Below are positions 42,401 through 51,518 of a stretch of 64,000 nt of DNA, piece after piece. The notes beneath the pieces are model-generated. The model was not told the origin of the DNA. It saw only the letters and a program-made list of their open reading frames with translations, and ran no database searches. A program made the translations under genes and the position numbers. Source of the DNA: G963674835 sp963674835. GTDB taxonomy: Bacteria > Planctomycetota > Planctomycetia > Pirellulales > Thermoguttaceae. The stretch's first letter is position 1, and each line of letters begins with the position of its first letter. Where the stretch lies: NCBI GenBank assembly GCA_963674835.2, contig CAXXKC010000003.1, positions 1,116,001 to 1,180,000 on the forward strand, in the 5' to 3' direction.

Positions 42401-42912
42401 GATGCGTTTTCCTTCGCAATGATCGCGTCGACCAACTCGACGGCTTTTTCCGGCGTCATTTGCCCATGCACTTCGTCGTTGATCACCATTACCGGCGCCA
42501 GTCCGCAGGCGCCGAGGCACGAGACGGTTTCGACGGTAAAGAGCATGTCGGGCGTCGTATTCCTGGCTGCACTGATTTTGAGCCGATCATAGAGGGCATC
42601 GAGAATGGCGATCGAATCGCGGACGTGGCAGGCCGTGCCGTCGCAGAGGCGGATCGTGTGTTTGCCTCGCGGCTGGAGCGTGAAATGGGAGAAGAAGGTG
42701 GCAACGCCGAAGACTCGGGCGGGCGGCAGCCGAAGCGAGGTGGCAACGAACGTGAGGACCTCTTCGGGCAGATAGCGATACTCGCTCTGCACCTCCTGCA
42801 AAATGGGGATGAGCCGGGCGGCGTTGTGTTGGTGACGATCGAGGATCTCGCACACTTTGGCGAACTGCCGCACTCCAACGGCGGCGGGCGTGCCTGCTGC
42901 TTCGTGTTCCAC
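42397..42912 (-). CDS. hydC: Hydrogenase subunit HydC, NuoE-like
   Basis: This 171-aa thioredoxin-like protein has a [2Fe-2S] site formed by CDGTACHVRD and CLGACGLAPV. The N-terminal helical half (LIPILQEVQSEYRYLPEEVL) is typical of NuoE. It is the small subunit of the HydABC complex. GTG 42912 is the likely start and lies 33 bases after the rex stop. Length is normal. Confidence 0.93.
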   Translation of the reverse strand: MEHEAAGTPAAVGVRQFAKVCEILDRHQHNAARLIPILQEVQSEYRYLPEEVLTFVATSLRLPPARVFGVATFFSHFTLQPRGKHTIRLCDGTACHVRDSIAILDALYDRLKISAARNTTPDMLFTVETVSCLGACGLAPVMVINDEVHGQMTPEKAVELVDAIIAKENAS

Positions 42913-42944
42913 GGTGAAGTCTCCTTGGTGACAGAAATGACTGC

Positions 42945-43625
42945 CTATTTTTTCTTGGTGGTTTTGGCCCGCAAGGTACTGGCCAGTCGACTGGAGAGCG
43001 CCGCCAGACTGGAGGCCAGGTTTACGTCTTCGACGATGACGAAATCGGGAACCCGAAGCGAGACGAGGGTGTAGTTCCAGATGGCCTGAATTCCGGAGCG
43101 CACCATCATGTCGGCGACCTCCTGGGCGGCCGTCGCCGGGACGGTCAGGATGCCAATGCGCACGTGCATTCGCTTGGCCAGGCTGGGAAACTTGTCCAGC
43201 GGCAGGACTTCCTTACCGCGGATGGACTTGTTGATCTTCTTGGGGTCGACGTCGAAGCCGGCCAGGACGTTGAGATTGAACTGGCTGAAGCCTTCGTAGC
43301 CCAATAGGGCGGCGCCCAGGCTGCCGACGCCGACGAGGAAGGCATCGCAGGTGTTGTTCCAGCCCAGGAACTCTTCGATGGCGGAGATCAGTTCGGGAAT
43401 CTGATAGCCGACCTTGGGCTTGCCGACGATGCCGGTGATGGCCAGGTCTTTGCGGACTTGGACGCTGACCAGGCCCAGATCGTTGGCGATGTGGGGACAG
43501 GAAACGACTTCGCGTCCACGGGCTTTGAGCTCGTAGAGGAGACGGAGGTAGACCGGCAAGCGTCGCACGCTGGGCAACGGCGCCGATTTGACCTCGATTT
43601 CGGTTCTGGAGGCTGTGTCTTGCAT
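42945..43625 (-). CDS. rex: Redox-sensing repressor Rex
   Basis: This 226-aa Rex protein has an N-terminal winged helix (RRLPVYLRLLYELKARG, then VQVRKDLAITG with the recognition helix) and a Rossmann domain with GVGSLGAALLGY and the NADH-sensing fold continuing to about 205. Rex binds DNA when NAD+/NADH is high and releases it when NADH builds up, which suits control of the hydrogenase operon that follows. A C-terminal Ser/Thr/Lys tail is unusual. It may autoregulate through the inverted repeat 22 bases upstream. Confidence 0.93.
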   Translation of the reverse strand: MQDTASRTEIEVKSAPLPSVRRLPVYLRLLYELKARGREVVSCPHIANDLGLVSVQVRKDLAITGIVGKPKVGYQIPELISAIEEFLGWNNTCDAFLVGVGSLGAALLGYEGFSQFNLNVLAGFDVDPKKINKSIRGKEVLPLDKFPSLAKRMHVRIGILTVPATAAQEVADMMVRSGIQAIWNYTLVSLRVPDFVIVEDVNLASSLAALSSRLASTLRAKTTKKK

Positions 43626-43646
43626 GGCGGCCCTTGTCGATATTGA

Positions 43647-43672
43647 TTTATCGGTAACGTTCTATCGATAAA
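43647..43672. promoter_or_regulatory. Candidate Rex operator
   Basis: An inverted repeat TTTATCG/CGATAAA with a 12-base spacer lies 22 bases upstream of the rex start, in an AT-rich gap. Rex sites in other phyla are inverted repeats of the TTGTGAN6TCACAA type, so the half-site differs and the assignment is by position. Bases 43700-44000 are GA-rich and hold no gene I can support. Confidence 0.4.
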
Positions 43673-44013
43673 TTTAGATTCACTTGCGGCGGGTGTCAAT
43701 AGGGGTTGGCGGTTTTTCGGGGAAGGTGTGCGGAAGGTGTTGGGGTGGAGGGAGTTAGGTGGAGTGGGGAGTGGCCGGTTTTGGCCGGCTCGTGGGCTGG
43801 GTGGGGCGCGCTGGTGTGGTTAGCGCCTGATTGTTTCGCTGGCGATTGGAGGGGTGGGGAGCGAGGCGAAGGGAAAAGTGGGAAAGAGGGAAGGTGGAAA
43901 AAGAGGAAGCTTAAGACGAAGAGACGGTGGGAGGAGCAGAGGAGGAGACGGGGTGGACGGTGGGCTGATGGGAGCCGGGGGTCTGGATTTGCAGGTGGAT
44001 TGGTGGCGGCGAG

Positions 44014-46299
44014 TTAGAGCATGTCGAGGGGGTCGACGTCGGCGATCCATTGGACGTCGTCGGGGGGCTTGAGTTGGGCGAGGAGATCGCGGACGGCGGC
44101 GCGCAGGAGGTCGGAGTCGGGGCTTTGGGTTTGGATCTGATAGCGGAACTTGCCGCGGAGCTTGCTGAAGGGGGCGGGCGCCGGGCCCAGGACGCGCGTG
44201 GTGGCCCCCTGCCCTGCCAAGGCCGAGGTTAGGCGCTGAGCGGCCTGGGCGGCGAAGTCGGCGACGAGCGATTCGGATGGGCCGCGGATGACGAGCCGGA
44301 TCATCGAGGTGAACGGCGGGTAGCCGAGGGTCTTGCGCATGGGGAGCTCGCCCTTGGCGAAGGCGACGTAGTCGTGGCGGGCGGCCGCCTGAATGGCGGG
44401 ATGCTCGGGGCTGAAGGACTGGACGAGCACGCGACCGCCCTTCTCGCCGCGACCGGTGCGTCCGGCGACTTGAGTGACGAGGTGAAAGGTGCGTTCGGCG
44501 GCGCGGAAATCGGGGAGGTGCAGAGCAGTATCGGCATTGATGACGCCGACGAGGGTGACGTTGGGGAAATCGAGGCCCTTGGCGATCATCTGGGTGCCCA
44601 GCAGGATGCGCACCTTGCCTTCGCGGAAGGCGTCGAGGGCGCGCTGGTGGCTGCCGCGGCCCTGCATGGTGTCGGTATCCATTCGCAGGCAGGGAAAGTC
44701 GGCGAAGCGGGCACGGACTTCGGCTTCGAGTCGCTGGGTTCCGACGCCGGAGTAACGGATGCCGACGAAGTTGCACTGCGGGCATGCGTTGGGGGTGGGG
44801 ACTTGATAGTCGCAGTAGTGGCAGAGAGCGACTTCCTCGGTTCGATGGTGCGTGAGGGCGATATCGCAGTCGGGGCAGCGGACCACGTTGCCGCAGGCGG
44901 GGCACTGGATGTGGGTGGAGAAGCCGCGGCGGTTGAGCAATAGGATGACCTGGCCGCCGGCGGCGAGTGCCTGGTGCATGGCGGCGTGTAGTTGGCGGCT
45001 GATGGCACCGCGGGAATGGCGCGAGTGCTCGTCGGCCCGGAGATCGATCGTGTCGACAGCGGGAAGAGGGCGGTCTTGGACGCGATGGGGCATCTGGATG
45101 AGGCGATACTGGCCGATCTGGGCACGATGCCAGCTTTCCAACGACGGTGTGGCGGAGCCGAGGACGAGGGGGACGTTTTCGGCTTGGGCGCGTTGGAGGG
45201 CGACATCGCGGGCGTGGTAGCGCGGGGCGATTTCCTGTTTGAAGGAGCCTTCGTGCTCTTCGTCGAGGACGATGAGGCCGAGATTGGGCGTGGGCGCGAA
45301 GATGGCACTGCGGGCGCCGACGACGACCTGGACGCCGCCATCGGCAATGCGCTGCCATTGGCCGTGGCGTTCGGCGTCGGTGAGGTGGCTGTGCAGCACG
45401 GCGACGTGCGGAAATCGCTCGCGGAAGCGCTGGAGCGTTTGCGGGGTGAGACTGATCTCGGGCACGAGGACGATGGCTTGGCGTCCGAAATGGACGACCT
45501 CTTGGATCGCCTGGATGTAGACCTCGGTCTTGCCACTGCCGGTGACGCCGTGGACGAGTAGGGTCTGGTGTTGGCGGGCATGGAGGGCGCGGAGGATGGC
45601 GTCGAGGGCCGATCGCTGCTCGGCGTTCGGGGTGAGGTGTTTTCGGCGGGGCACCTGCTCCTCGGTCTTGGGCGTTGAGGCGACGCGCTGGGAGCGGGCG
45701 CGGATGAGACCTTTGCGGCGGAGGAGCGTGATGGGAGCGATGGTACATTTGGCCCAACGGGCCAGCTCGTTGGCAGTGACGGGTTGCTCGGCCGCTTTGA
45801 GGAGCTTGAGGATGCGGGCCTGTTTGGCGGTGAGCTTGAGGTCTTTGAGCCGCTCGGCGAGGTCGGGCGCCGGGGTGAGGAACGTGCACACGCGGGTGCC
45901 GGCTTGACCGCGGACGCCGGCGGGGACGACGGCATCGAGGACCTGGCCCCAAGGGCAAAGATAGTATTCGGCGATCCAGTGGGTGAGGCGAAGCATGGCC
46001 GGCGAGAGGAGGCTGCGCCGGTCGATGACGTCGATCAGCGGTTTGAGCGGGCGAGAGCCGACCGGTCTGGCGGCCACCTGGACGCAGTAGCCGAGGACGG
46101 GCCGGTTGCTCTTGCCGAGGGGGACACGCACGCGGCGACCGGGCTCAACGTCGTTGGCCAGGGGGTTGGGGACGAGGTAGTCGAACTGGCCATCGGGACT
46201 TTCGGGAAAGACGACGGTGGCGGTGAGCTGTTCGGCCTGGTCATCCTGGTGCCAGGGCGCCGGATTGAGTTCGAACAGGCTCGGTTGTCGGTCCGACAT
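44014..46299 (-). CDS. priA: Primosomal protein N' (replication restart helicase)
   Basis: This 761-aa PriA has an N-terminal DNA-binding part (about 25-125). The helicase has Walker A GVTGSGKTEVY (about 265), DEEHE, the LGSATPS motif and the second lobe (GRGSHQRALDAF, TQMIAKGLDFPNV, QVAGRTGRG). Between them are eight zinc Cys in pairs (CPACGNVVRCPDC, CHYC, CPQC). It restarts stalled forks on DNA. All motifs look intact. ATG 46299. Confidence 0.95.
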   Translation of the reverse strand: MSDRQPSLFELNPAPWHQDDQAEQLTATVVFPESPDGQFDYLVPNPLANDVEPGRRVRVPLGKSNRPVLGYCVQVAARPVGSRPLKPLIDVIDRRSLLSPAMLRLTHWIAEYYLCPWGQVLDAVVPAGVRGQAGTRVCTFLTPAPDLAERLKDLKLTAKQARILKLLKAAEQPVTANELARWAKCTIAPITLLRRKGLIRARSQRVASTPKTEEQVPRRKHLTPNAEQRSALDAILRALHARQHQTLLVHGVTGSGKTEVYIQAIQEVVHFGRQAIVLVPEISLTPQTLQRFRERFPHVAVLHSHLTDAERHGQWQRIADGGVQVVVGARSAIFAPTPNLGLIVLDEEHEGSFKQEIAPRYHARDVALQRAQAENVPLVLGSATPSLESWHRAQIGQYRLIQMPHRVQDRPLPAVDTIDLRADEHSRHSRGAISRQLHAAMHQALAAGGQVILLLNRRGFSTHIQCPACGNVVRCPDCDIALTHHRTEEVALCHYCDYQVPTPNACPQCNFVGIRYSGVGTQRLEAEVRARFADFPCLRMDTDTMQGRGSHQRALDAFREGKVRILLGTQMIAKGLDFPNVTLVGVINADTALHLPDFRAAERTFHLVTQVAGRTGRGEKGGRVLVQSFSPEHPAIQAAARHDYVAFAKGELPMRKTLGYPPFTSMIRLVIRGPSESLVADFAAQAAQRLTSALAGQGATTRVLGPAPAPFSKLRGKFRYQIQTQSPDSDLLRAAVRDLLAQLKPPDDVQWIADVDPLDML

Positions 46300-46418
46300 T
46301 AGAGGGAGTGAGAAGTGGGTAGTGGCTAGTGGCTAGTGGTGGACAGGGATTGGTGATGGCCGATACGATATGGCAATATCTCAACTGTGGCGGGCAGTGA
46401 CAAGGCGGAAGGACGAGA

Positions 46419-47048
46419 ATGCGACTGGGATTGTTTGGCGGTTCTTTTGATCCGGTGCATTATGGGCATCTGCTGCTGGCGGAGTGCTGCCGGGAACAGT
46501 GCCAGCTGGATCGGGTGTTGTTCGTGCCGGCGGCCATCCCGCCACACAAGCGCGAGCAGGCGGGGGCAACGCCGGAATCGCGATTGGAGATGCTGAAACT
46601 GGCGACGTACGGCCATGAGGCGTTCGACGTGAGTGGGGTGGAGATTAACCGGGGAGGGGTGAGCTATACGGTCGACACGCTGCGACACTTTCGGGCGGCC
46701 GAGCCGGAGGCGGAGCTGTTTCTTCTGCTGGGCGCGGACATGCTGCACGACCTGCCGCATTGGCGCGAGGCCGAGGAGGTGTGCCGATTGGCGGTGATCG
46801 TGGCGGTTCAGCGTGCGGGGGTACCGGAACTGGATTACGCCGGTTTGAGTGGGGTCGCGGAGCCGCAACGGATCGAGGAGTTTCGCGCGCGGCGGGTGAG
46901 TATGCCGGAGATCGGTCTGTGCAGCCGAGAGATCCGACGGCGGGTGGGAGAGGGACGGAGCGTTCGCTACTGGATGCCGCGGGCCATCGAGAAGTACATC
47001 GAGTCGAATGGGTTGTATCGGGTGGCGGAGGAGGATGCGGCGGGGTGA
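46419..47048 (+). CDS. nadD: Nicotinate-nucleotide adenylyltransferase
   Basis: This 209-aa NadD is a cytosolic enzyme making deamido-NAD+ from nicotinate mononucleotide and ATP. GLFGGSFDPVHYGHLLLAE is the nucleotidyltransferase HxGH motif, and SREIRRRVGEGRSVRYWMP near the end is the ISSTxxR-type motif with a Cys in the first position. The rest of the fold matches the family length. The comEC gene follows directly (8 bases after the stop if ATG 47056 is used). Divergent from priA. Confidence 0.95.
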   Translation: MRLGLFGGSFDPVHYGHLLLAECCREQCQLDRVLFVPAAIPPHKREQAGATPESRLEMLKLATYGHEAFDVSGVEINRGGVSYTVDTLRHFRAAEPEAELFLLLGADMLHDLPHWREAEEVCRLAVIVAVQRAGVPELDYAGLSGVAEPQRIEEFRARRVSMPEIGLCSREIRRRVGEGRSVRYWMPRAIEKYIESNGLYRVAEEDAAG

Positions 47049-47055
47049 TGGGGAG

Positions 47056-49450
47056 ATGGTGGTGGGGTTGGTTGGAGTTGATGGACAGGACGATGGTGGG
47101 GCTCGCTTCGCTCGGCCCAGCCTGCGGGGCGGCGGGGTGGATGGGACGGTGCGTGGGCGGTATCAGCCGCTGACGACGGTGCTGGTGGCGGTGTGTGGAG
47201 GGATCGTCTTTGACCGGTACGTCGGGCTGCCGCTGATGGCGTGGTGGGCGGTGGTTGCTGGGACGTTGGTGGTGTGGCTGGCACTGCGGCGGCGTTGCCT
47301 GGACGCGGCGGCTGGCTTGGTGTTGCTGGTCGGTGTGGCGGGATGCGGCGGGGCGTGGTTTCACAGTTGTTGGAACCTGTTTGCCGCGGATGAGCTGGGG
47401 CGTTTTGCCGGCGTGCGGCCGCAGCCGGTGTGCCTCGAGGCGGTGGTCTTGACGGAGCCGGCGCGTTGGAATGCGCGCTCGCCCAGCCCGATGCAGATGG
47501 TTTCGCTTGGTGACCGGACGCGGTTGGAGATACGGCCGGTTCGGATTCGCGACGCGGTGACGGTCGCGTCTTTGCCGAAGCAAGAGACGGCGGGGGCCCG
47601 GTGGCGGCGGGTGTCGGGGCAAGCGCGGCTTAGCGTGGATGGGCACTTGCTGGGGGTGCACGCTGGAGACCGCATCGAAGTGTTCGGAGAACTGTCGGCA
47701 CCGTCGCCGGCGTGCAATCCGGGCGGGCCGGACTATGCGAGCTACGCGCGGGCGTCGCGAACGATGAGCCTAGTTGACGCGGCGTATCCGGATTGTGTCC
47801 GCGTGGTGGAACGCCCAGGGTGGAGAGGTGTGGGTTGCTGGCTGGATAGGGTTCGCGCCTGGGGGGATGCGTTGCTACGGCAGCACGTTGGGGAACGACA
47901 GCTTCCGCTGGCCAACGCGCTGCTGTTGGGAACCCGGGGGGAGATGGCCGGAGAGCGATCGGACGCGTACCTGGAGACGGGAACGGTGCACCTGCTTTCG
48001 GTGTCGGGCTTGCACGTGGGGATCATCGCGGCGACGGTGGCGTTTGTGATGTACGTGCTGATGGTTCCCCGGCGGCTGGCGGCGGTGATTTTGGCGGGGG
48101 CGGTGATCGCTTACGTGGCGTTGACGGGCGGGCATGCACCGGCCGTGCGTGCGGCGATTCTGGTGCTTGCGTTTTGCGCGGGACAGTTGATGGGGAGAGG
48201 CTCGCTGCCGCTGATCTCACTGGCGGCCGCGGGGCTGGTTCTGCTGGCCATCAATCCGGTCATGCTGTTCAGCGTTGGAGTGCAGTTGTCGTTCTTGTCG
48301 GTGGCGGCGATTCTGTGGTGCGTTCCGCGTCTGCCGCGTGCGAGGAGATCGCTGGATCCACTGGATCGTGTTGTGGACGAAGGGCGATCGTGGCCGGCGC
48401 GAATGGGTCGGCGTTTTCTGCGGGTGACCGGGGACGTCGCGTTGGTGAGTGCGGTGGTGTGGCTGGTGACGCTGCCGCTGGTGATGGCGAGGTTTCACGT
48501 GCTGGCCCTGGTGGCGGTGGGGCTGAACGTGTTGATATGGGTTCCGGTGTGGGCGAGCTTGTCGACGGGGTTCGCCCTGCTGGCGGTCGGCTGGATCGGT
48601 TGGCCGCTGGCGGCGGCGCTGGGATGGTGTTGCGACAAGTCCCTTTGGATGACGGATTGGCTGGTGGGGGCGGCGAGGGCCGTGCCGCACAGTTGTTTGT
48701 GGGTTGCGGGGCCGCCGGGATGGTGGCTGGCGGGGTTCTACGGCGGTTTGGGCGTGCTGGCGGCATTTCCAGCGTTGCGACCGCGGCCGCGGTGGTGCTG
48801 GGCCTTGCTGATTGGATGGTGCGCGGCGGGACTGGTCGGTCCGATGGTTGGTGGAAACCGAGGCGCTTTGGAATGTACGTTTCTGTCGGTGGGGCACGGG
48901 TGCGCGGTCGTGGTGCGGTTGCCGGACGGACGAACGATGCTGTACGACGCCGGCAAGATGGCAGCGCCCGTGTCGGGGATGCGGACGATCGCCGGATGTT
49001 TGTGGGCGAAGGGCGTGACGCACATCGACATGGTTGTCTTGTCGCACGCCGACGCGGACCACTACAACGCGCTTGGGGATCTGATCGAGCGATTCGCGGT
49101 GGGAACCGTTTGCGTATCGCCGGTGATGTTTCAGCAGCCGAGCCGATCGCTGGCGGCGCTGGAGCGGTCGATTGAGGCGGCGGGAATCCCGATCAAGGAG
49201 ATCTCGGCAGGCGAGTGTTTGGTGGATGCGGAGGGCTGTAGGATCGACGTATTCCATCCACCGCAGGGCGGCGTGCAGGGCCGAGACAACGCGAACAGCA
49301 TCGTTCTGGGCTTGCAGTACGGGGGCCGACGGATTCTGCTGCCGGGCGATTTGGAATCGCCGGGGCTGGACACGCTCGTGTCGGAGGCATCGTGGAAGTG
49401 CGACGTGCTGCTGGCGCCGCATCACGGCAGCCAATGGAGCCGGAGCCCGG
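47056..49450 (+). pseudogene. comEC: comEC, 5' part (interrupted by a transposon)
   Basis: This is a ComEC/Rec2 DNA-uptake channel. The N-terminal domain is followed by an OB-like segment, about eight membrane segments with LLLGTRGEM and HLLSVSGLHVGII, and the metallo-beta-lactamase-like part (LSHADADHYNAL). The frame runs into a transposon at 49451 just after LLAPHHGSQWSRSP. Joining 49450 to 53377 restores 2,601 bases (866 aa plus stop) in frame. The start is uncertain: ATG 47056 is used, and an in-frame ATG at 47008 overlaps nadD. DNA uptake through this channel is presumably lost. Confidence 0.9.
49441..49450 (+). repeat. Target duplication, left copy
   Basis: CGGAGCCCGG here is repeated at 53367-53376 on the other side of the transposon. 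It is the 10-bp target site duplication of the insertion into comEC. Confidence 0.92.
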
Positions 49451-49522
49451 GTACTGTCCCGCCAAAAACACACACGGCACCCGCCCTCTTGCCAACCGCA
49501 CCGCGCGTGATAACATCCGGGG

Positions 49523-50107
49523 ATGGAAGCCTTTAACGAGCTACGCCGCAAGGCCCGGGAGAAGCGGGACAAGGCCATCAGCCAGGCCCGGAACGAGTAT
49601 GCCGCCACGTTGCGTAGGATCGCCGCTCTTGAGCAGGACTTGTTTGGCAAGGAACCATCGAGTCACCGCAGCATCGCGGCCTGCATCGATTCCGTGGTGC
49701 CCACAGACAGGGCGTTTACCACGGTGGACATTCTGGCTGCCTTGGAAGCGATGGACCCCAAGCGCGAGTGGCGCCGTCGGTCGGTCGACAACCATATCGC
49801 TCGGCTGCGGGCTCGGGGGATCGTGCGCCGGGTGAAGAAGTCCCAGAACACCCAGCCCGCTATCTACGTGCGGGTGGGCGTCGAGGTCCAGCCGCTTCCG
49901 TTCGAGGATATGACGCTGCCCGAGGTCGTTACCCAAGTGCTCGCGGATCGCCAGCCGATGCGTCAGACCGATCTGGTGGTGGCAATGCTGGATGCGGGCT
50001 ATCAAACCACGATGACGCCGAAGAACCTACGGAACGCGGTGGGGGTGGCGCTGCACAGGGACCGGAAGCGGTTTCGGCAGGTTGATGGGGAGTGGGCGGT
50101 GGCGTAG
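49523..50107 (+). CDS. Transposon passenger: coiled coil plus winged-helix-like protein
   Basis: The 194-aa product begins with an amphipathic helix (ELRRKAREKRDKAISQA, about 5-45). Two winged-helix-like units follow: TTVDILAALEAMDPKREWRR (about 65-110, ending LRARGIVRRV) and QTDLVVAMLDAGYQTTMTP (about 145-190). It should be a DNA-binding regulator or accessory protein. No catalytic motif is seen and no family is recognised. The layout recurs in the next gene, so the two may be distant relatives. Confidence 0.65.
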   Translation: MEAFNELRRKAREKRDKAISQARNEYAATLRRIAALEQDLFGKEPSSHRSIAACIDSVVPTDRAFTTVDILAALEAMDPKREWRRRSVDNHIARLRARGIVRRVKKSQNTQPAIYVRVGVEVQPLPFEDMTLPEVVTQVLADRQPMRQTDLVVAMLDAGYQTTMTPKNLRNAVGVALHRDRKRFRQVDGEWAVA

Positions 50108-50337
50108 CGCGAGAGCGTCTTGAGAGTATGTTTCTGGACGGCGTGCAGCGGTAATGCCATAAGAGTGAGTTGCTCAAGACCGTATCACCGGCCGGCTACA
50201 TCACCCTTGCGGGGGTTTTGGTGTGCAATATAGCGGCCGGTTATTGTGCCATCGAACTTTTGCGGATCTCACCCATTGCACTGATACAATGGTTGGGTAT
50301 AATAATTGGCGACCGATGCACAATGGTGGACTAATCC

Positions 50338-50751
50338 ATGAACCCAAGCCAGTATATTGCGAACCTCACGGCAGAAATTGCCGAAACCGAAAGTCGCCTC
50401 AGTCGCCTGCGGCTTAAATTGGAGATCGCCAGAGAAATGGCATGTGAAATGGCCGAGCACCCTAGAAACGGTGCCCCGGTCAATGCCAACAGATGCGCAG
50501 TTGGCGCGAACCGCTATGCTGGGCTGAAGGCGTCCGATGCAATCCTTCGTCTTTTAGCGGATATGGGCACCGCACCCAGAAAGACGCTCTTGGATACGCT
50601 CCAAGGGCAGATTCAGACCCGCTCCGACAAGCCGCGCAACATTGTCCGCAACTGCCTTACACAACTTGCTGAACGAGGCAAGGTTCTCATTGACGACGAC
50701 ACTAATGTGTCGCTCTCGGGTGCGGAAGCGCCGCATCAGGAGGAAGACTGA
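50338..50751 (+). CDS. Transposon passenger: second coiled coil plus winged-helix-like protein
   Basis: The 137-aa product has an N-terminal coiled coil (YIANLTAEIAETESRLSRL, about 5-45). A C-terminal winged-helix-like part follows (SDAILRLLADMGTAPRKTLL, then NIVRNCLTQLAERGKVLI). A short acidic end follows. It resembles the preceding gene in plan but not in length. Bases 50108-50337 ahead of it hold nothing I can identify. Confidence 0.6.
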   Translation: MNPSQYIANLTAEIAETESRLSRLRLKLEIAREMACEMAEHPRNGAPVNANRCAVGANRYAGLKASDAILRLLADMGTAPRKTLLDTLQGQIQTRSDKPRNIVRNCLTQLAERGKVLIDDDTNVSLSGAEAPHQEED

Positions 50752-51098
50752 TAGAAAGAAACGGCCCACGACACCCAGCATTGCAAGACCAAGGTGTCGG
50801 GGCCAATTCCCGCCAGCAAGGACAGCATTGGCGTAGGCAAGGCCGCTAAGACCTACGCAGGTGTCGCCAAACGGCCTCCAAAGCCGAGAGGCGGGGCGGG
50901 GTCCATACCTGCCTTGTCCTGCTGGCCTTTATATTACTCCACACTAAGCATGCAGTCAACGCCCGATCAACAAATGTGGTGGTGGGTCGCTCACTCTCTA
51001 TTCCTGGAGAGCGGCCCGCGTCTTGGTGGCGCAGCAGCTTTATATCCTGCCGTAGGGATCGGCATGCGCGCCGATGGGATCGTAACCCCCTCTCTCCG

Positions 51099-51290
51099 CT
51101 AAGCTCGCCGTTTGGCGGCTTTCAGCAGGGTTTCGCGCGCCCATGATCGGGCCTCGGTCTCGTCTAGCAGACGCTTCTCGTCCGCAGTCAGCTTGATCGA
51201 GAACACCTGGTCGCGGCGTTCTTCTGGAGGCGCCGGCTTTCGGCCGGCCCCCGGGCGTTTCCCGCCCCATTTCGATGGTTTCTGTGCCAT
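51099..51290 (-). CDS. Small repressor-like protein (63 aa)
   Basis: This basic N-terminus (KWGGKRPGAGRKPAPPEERR) of the GAGRKP type is often seen in small mobile-element proteins. It is followed by a short strand and helices (VFSIKLTADEKRLLDE) in a ribbon-helix-helix-like plan. It is transcribed divergently from the transposase across a palindrome, so it probably represses that promoter. ATG 51290 is used. Bases 50752-51098 on its 3' side hold no gene I can identify. Confidence 0.55.
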   Translation of the reverse strand: MAQKPSKWGGKRPGAGRKPAPPEERRDQVFSIKLTADEKRLLDETEARSWARETLLKAAKRRA

Positions 51291-51346
51291 GTCTTCATTA
51301 TTGAAAAAAGTTTCCAAAAATCAAGCCCAAAGCTATTGCTTCCCGC

Positions 51347-51372
51347 CTTGATTTGTGTATACTTAAATCAAG
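51347..51372. promoter_or_regulatory. Transposase promoter and overlapping operator
   Basis: CTTGATTT (51347-51354) and AAATCAAG (51365-51372) form a perfect 8-bp inverted repeat. A TGTGTATACT extended -10 box (51354-51363) lies inside it, and TTGCTT (51337-51342) is a possible -35 box. A third AATCAAG half-site is at about 51319. The region separates the divergent small repressor-like gene and the transposase. Confidence 0.55.
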
Positions 51373-51518
51373 TGAGAGAGGCATGGACACAACCAACAAA
51401 AAACCCGGCTCCGGCGGCAACCGGGGTCGGGCTGCAAACCTAGGCGGGATCGCCCAGAATTCGCGGGTAGTACCTGAATTCTACAGCGATCCGGCCGCAC
51501 TTGGAAGGACGGCCCGCG

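Noticed and set aside
43820..45958. Arg/Pro-rich minus-strand frame through priA
   Set aside because: The frame at 44014-46299 carries intact PriA motifs.
50752..51098. Extra gene inside the transposon between the second passenger and the repressor-like gene
   Set aside because: Only short frames without an RBS or motif are present.
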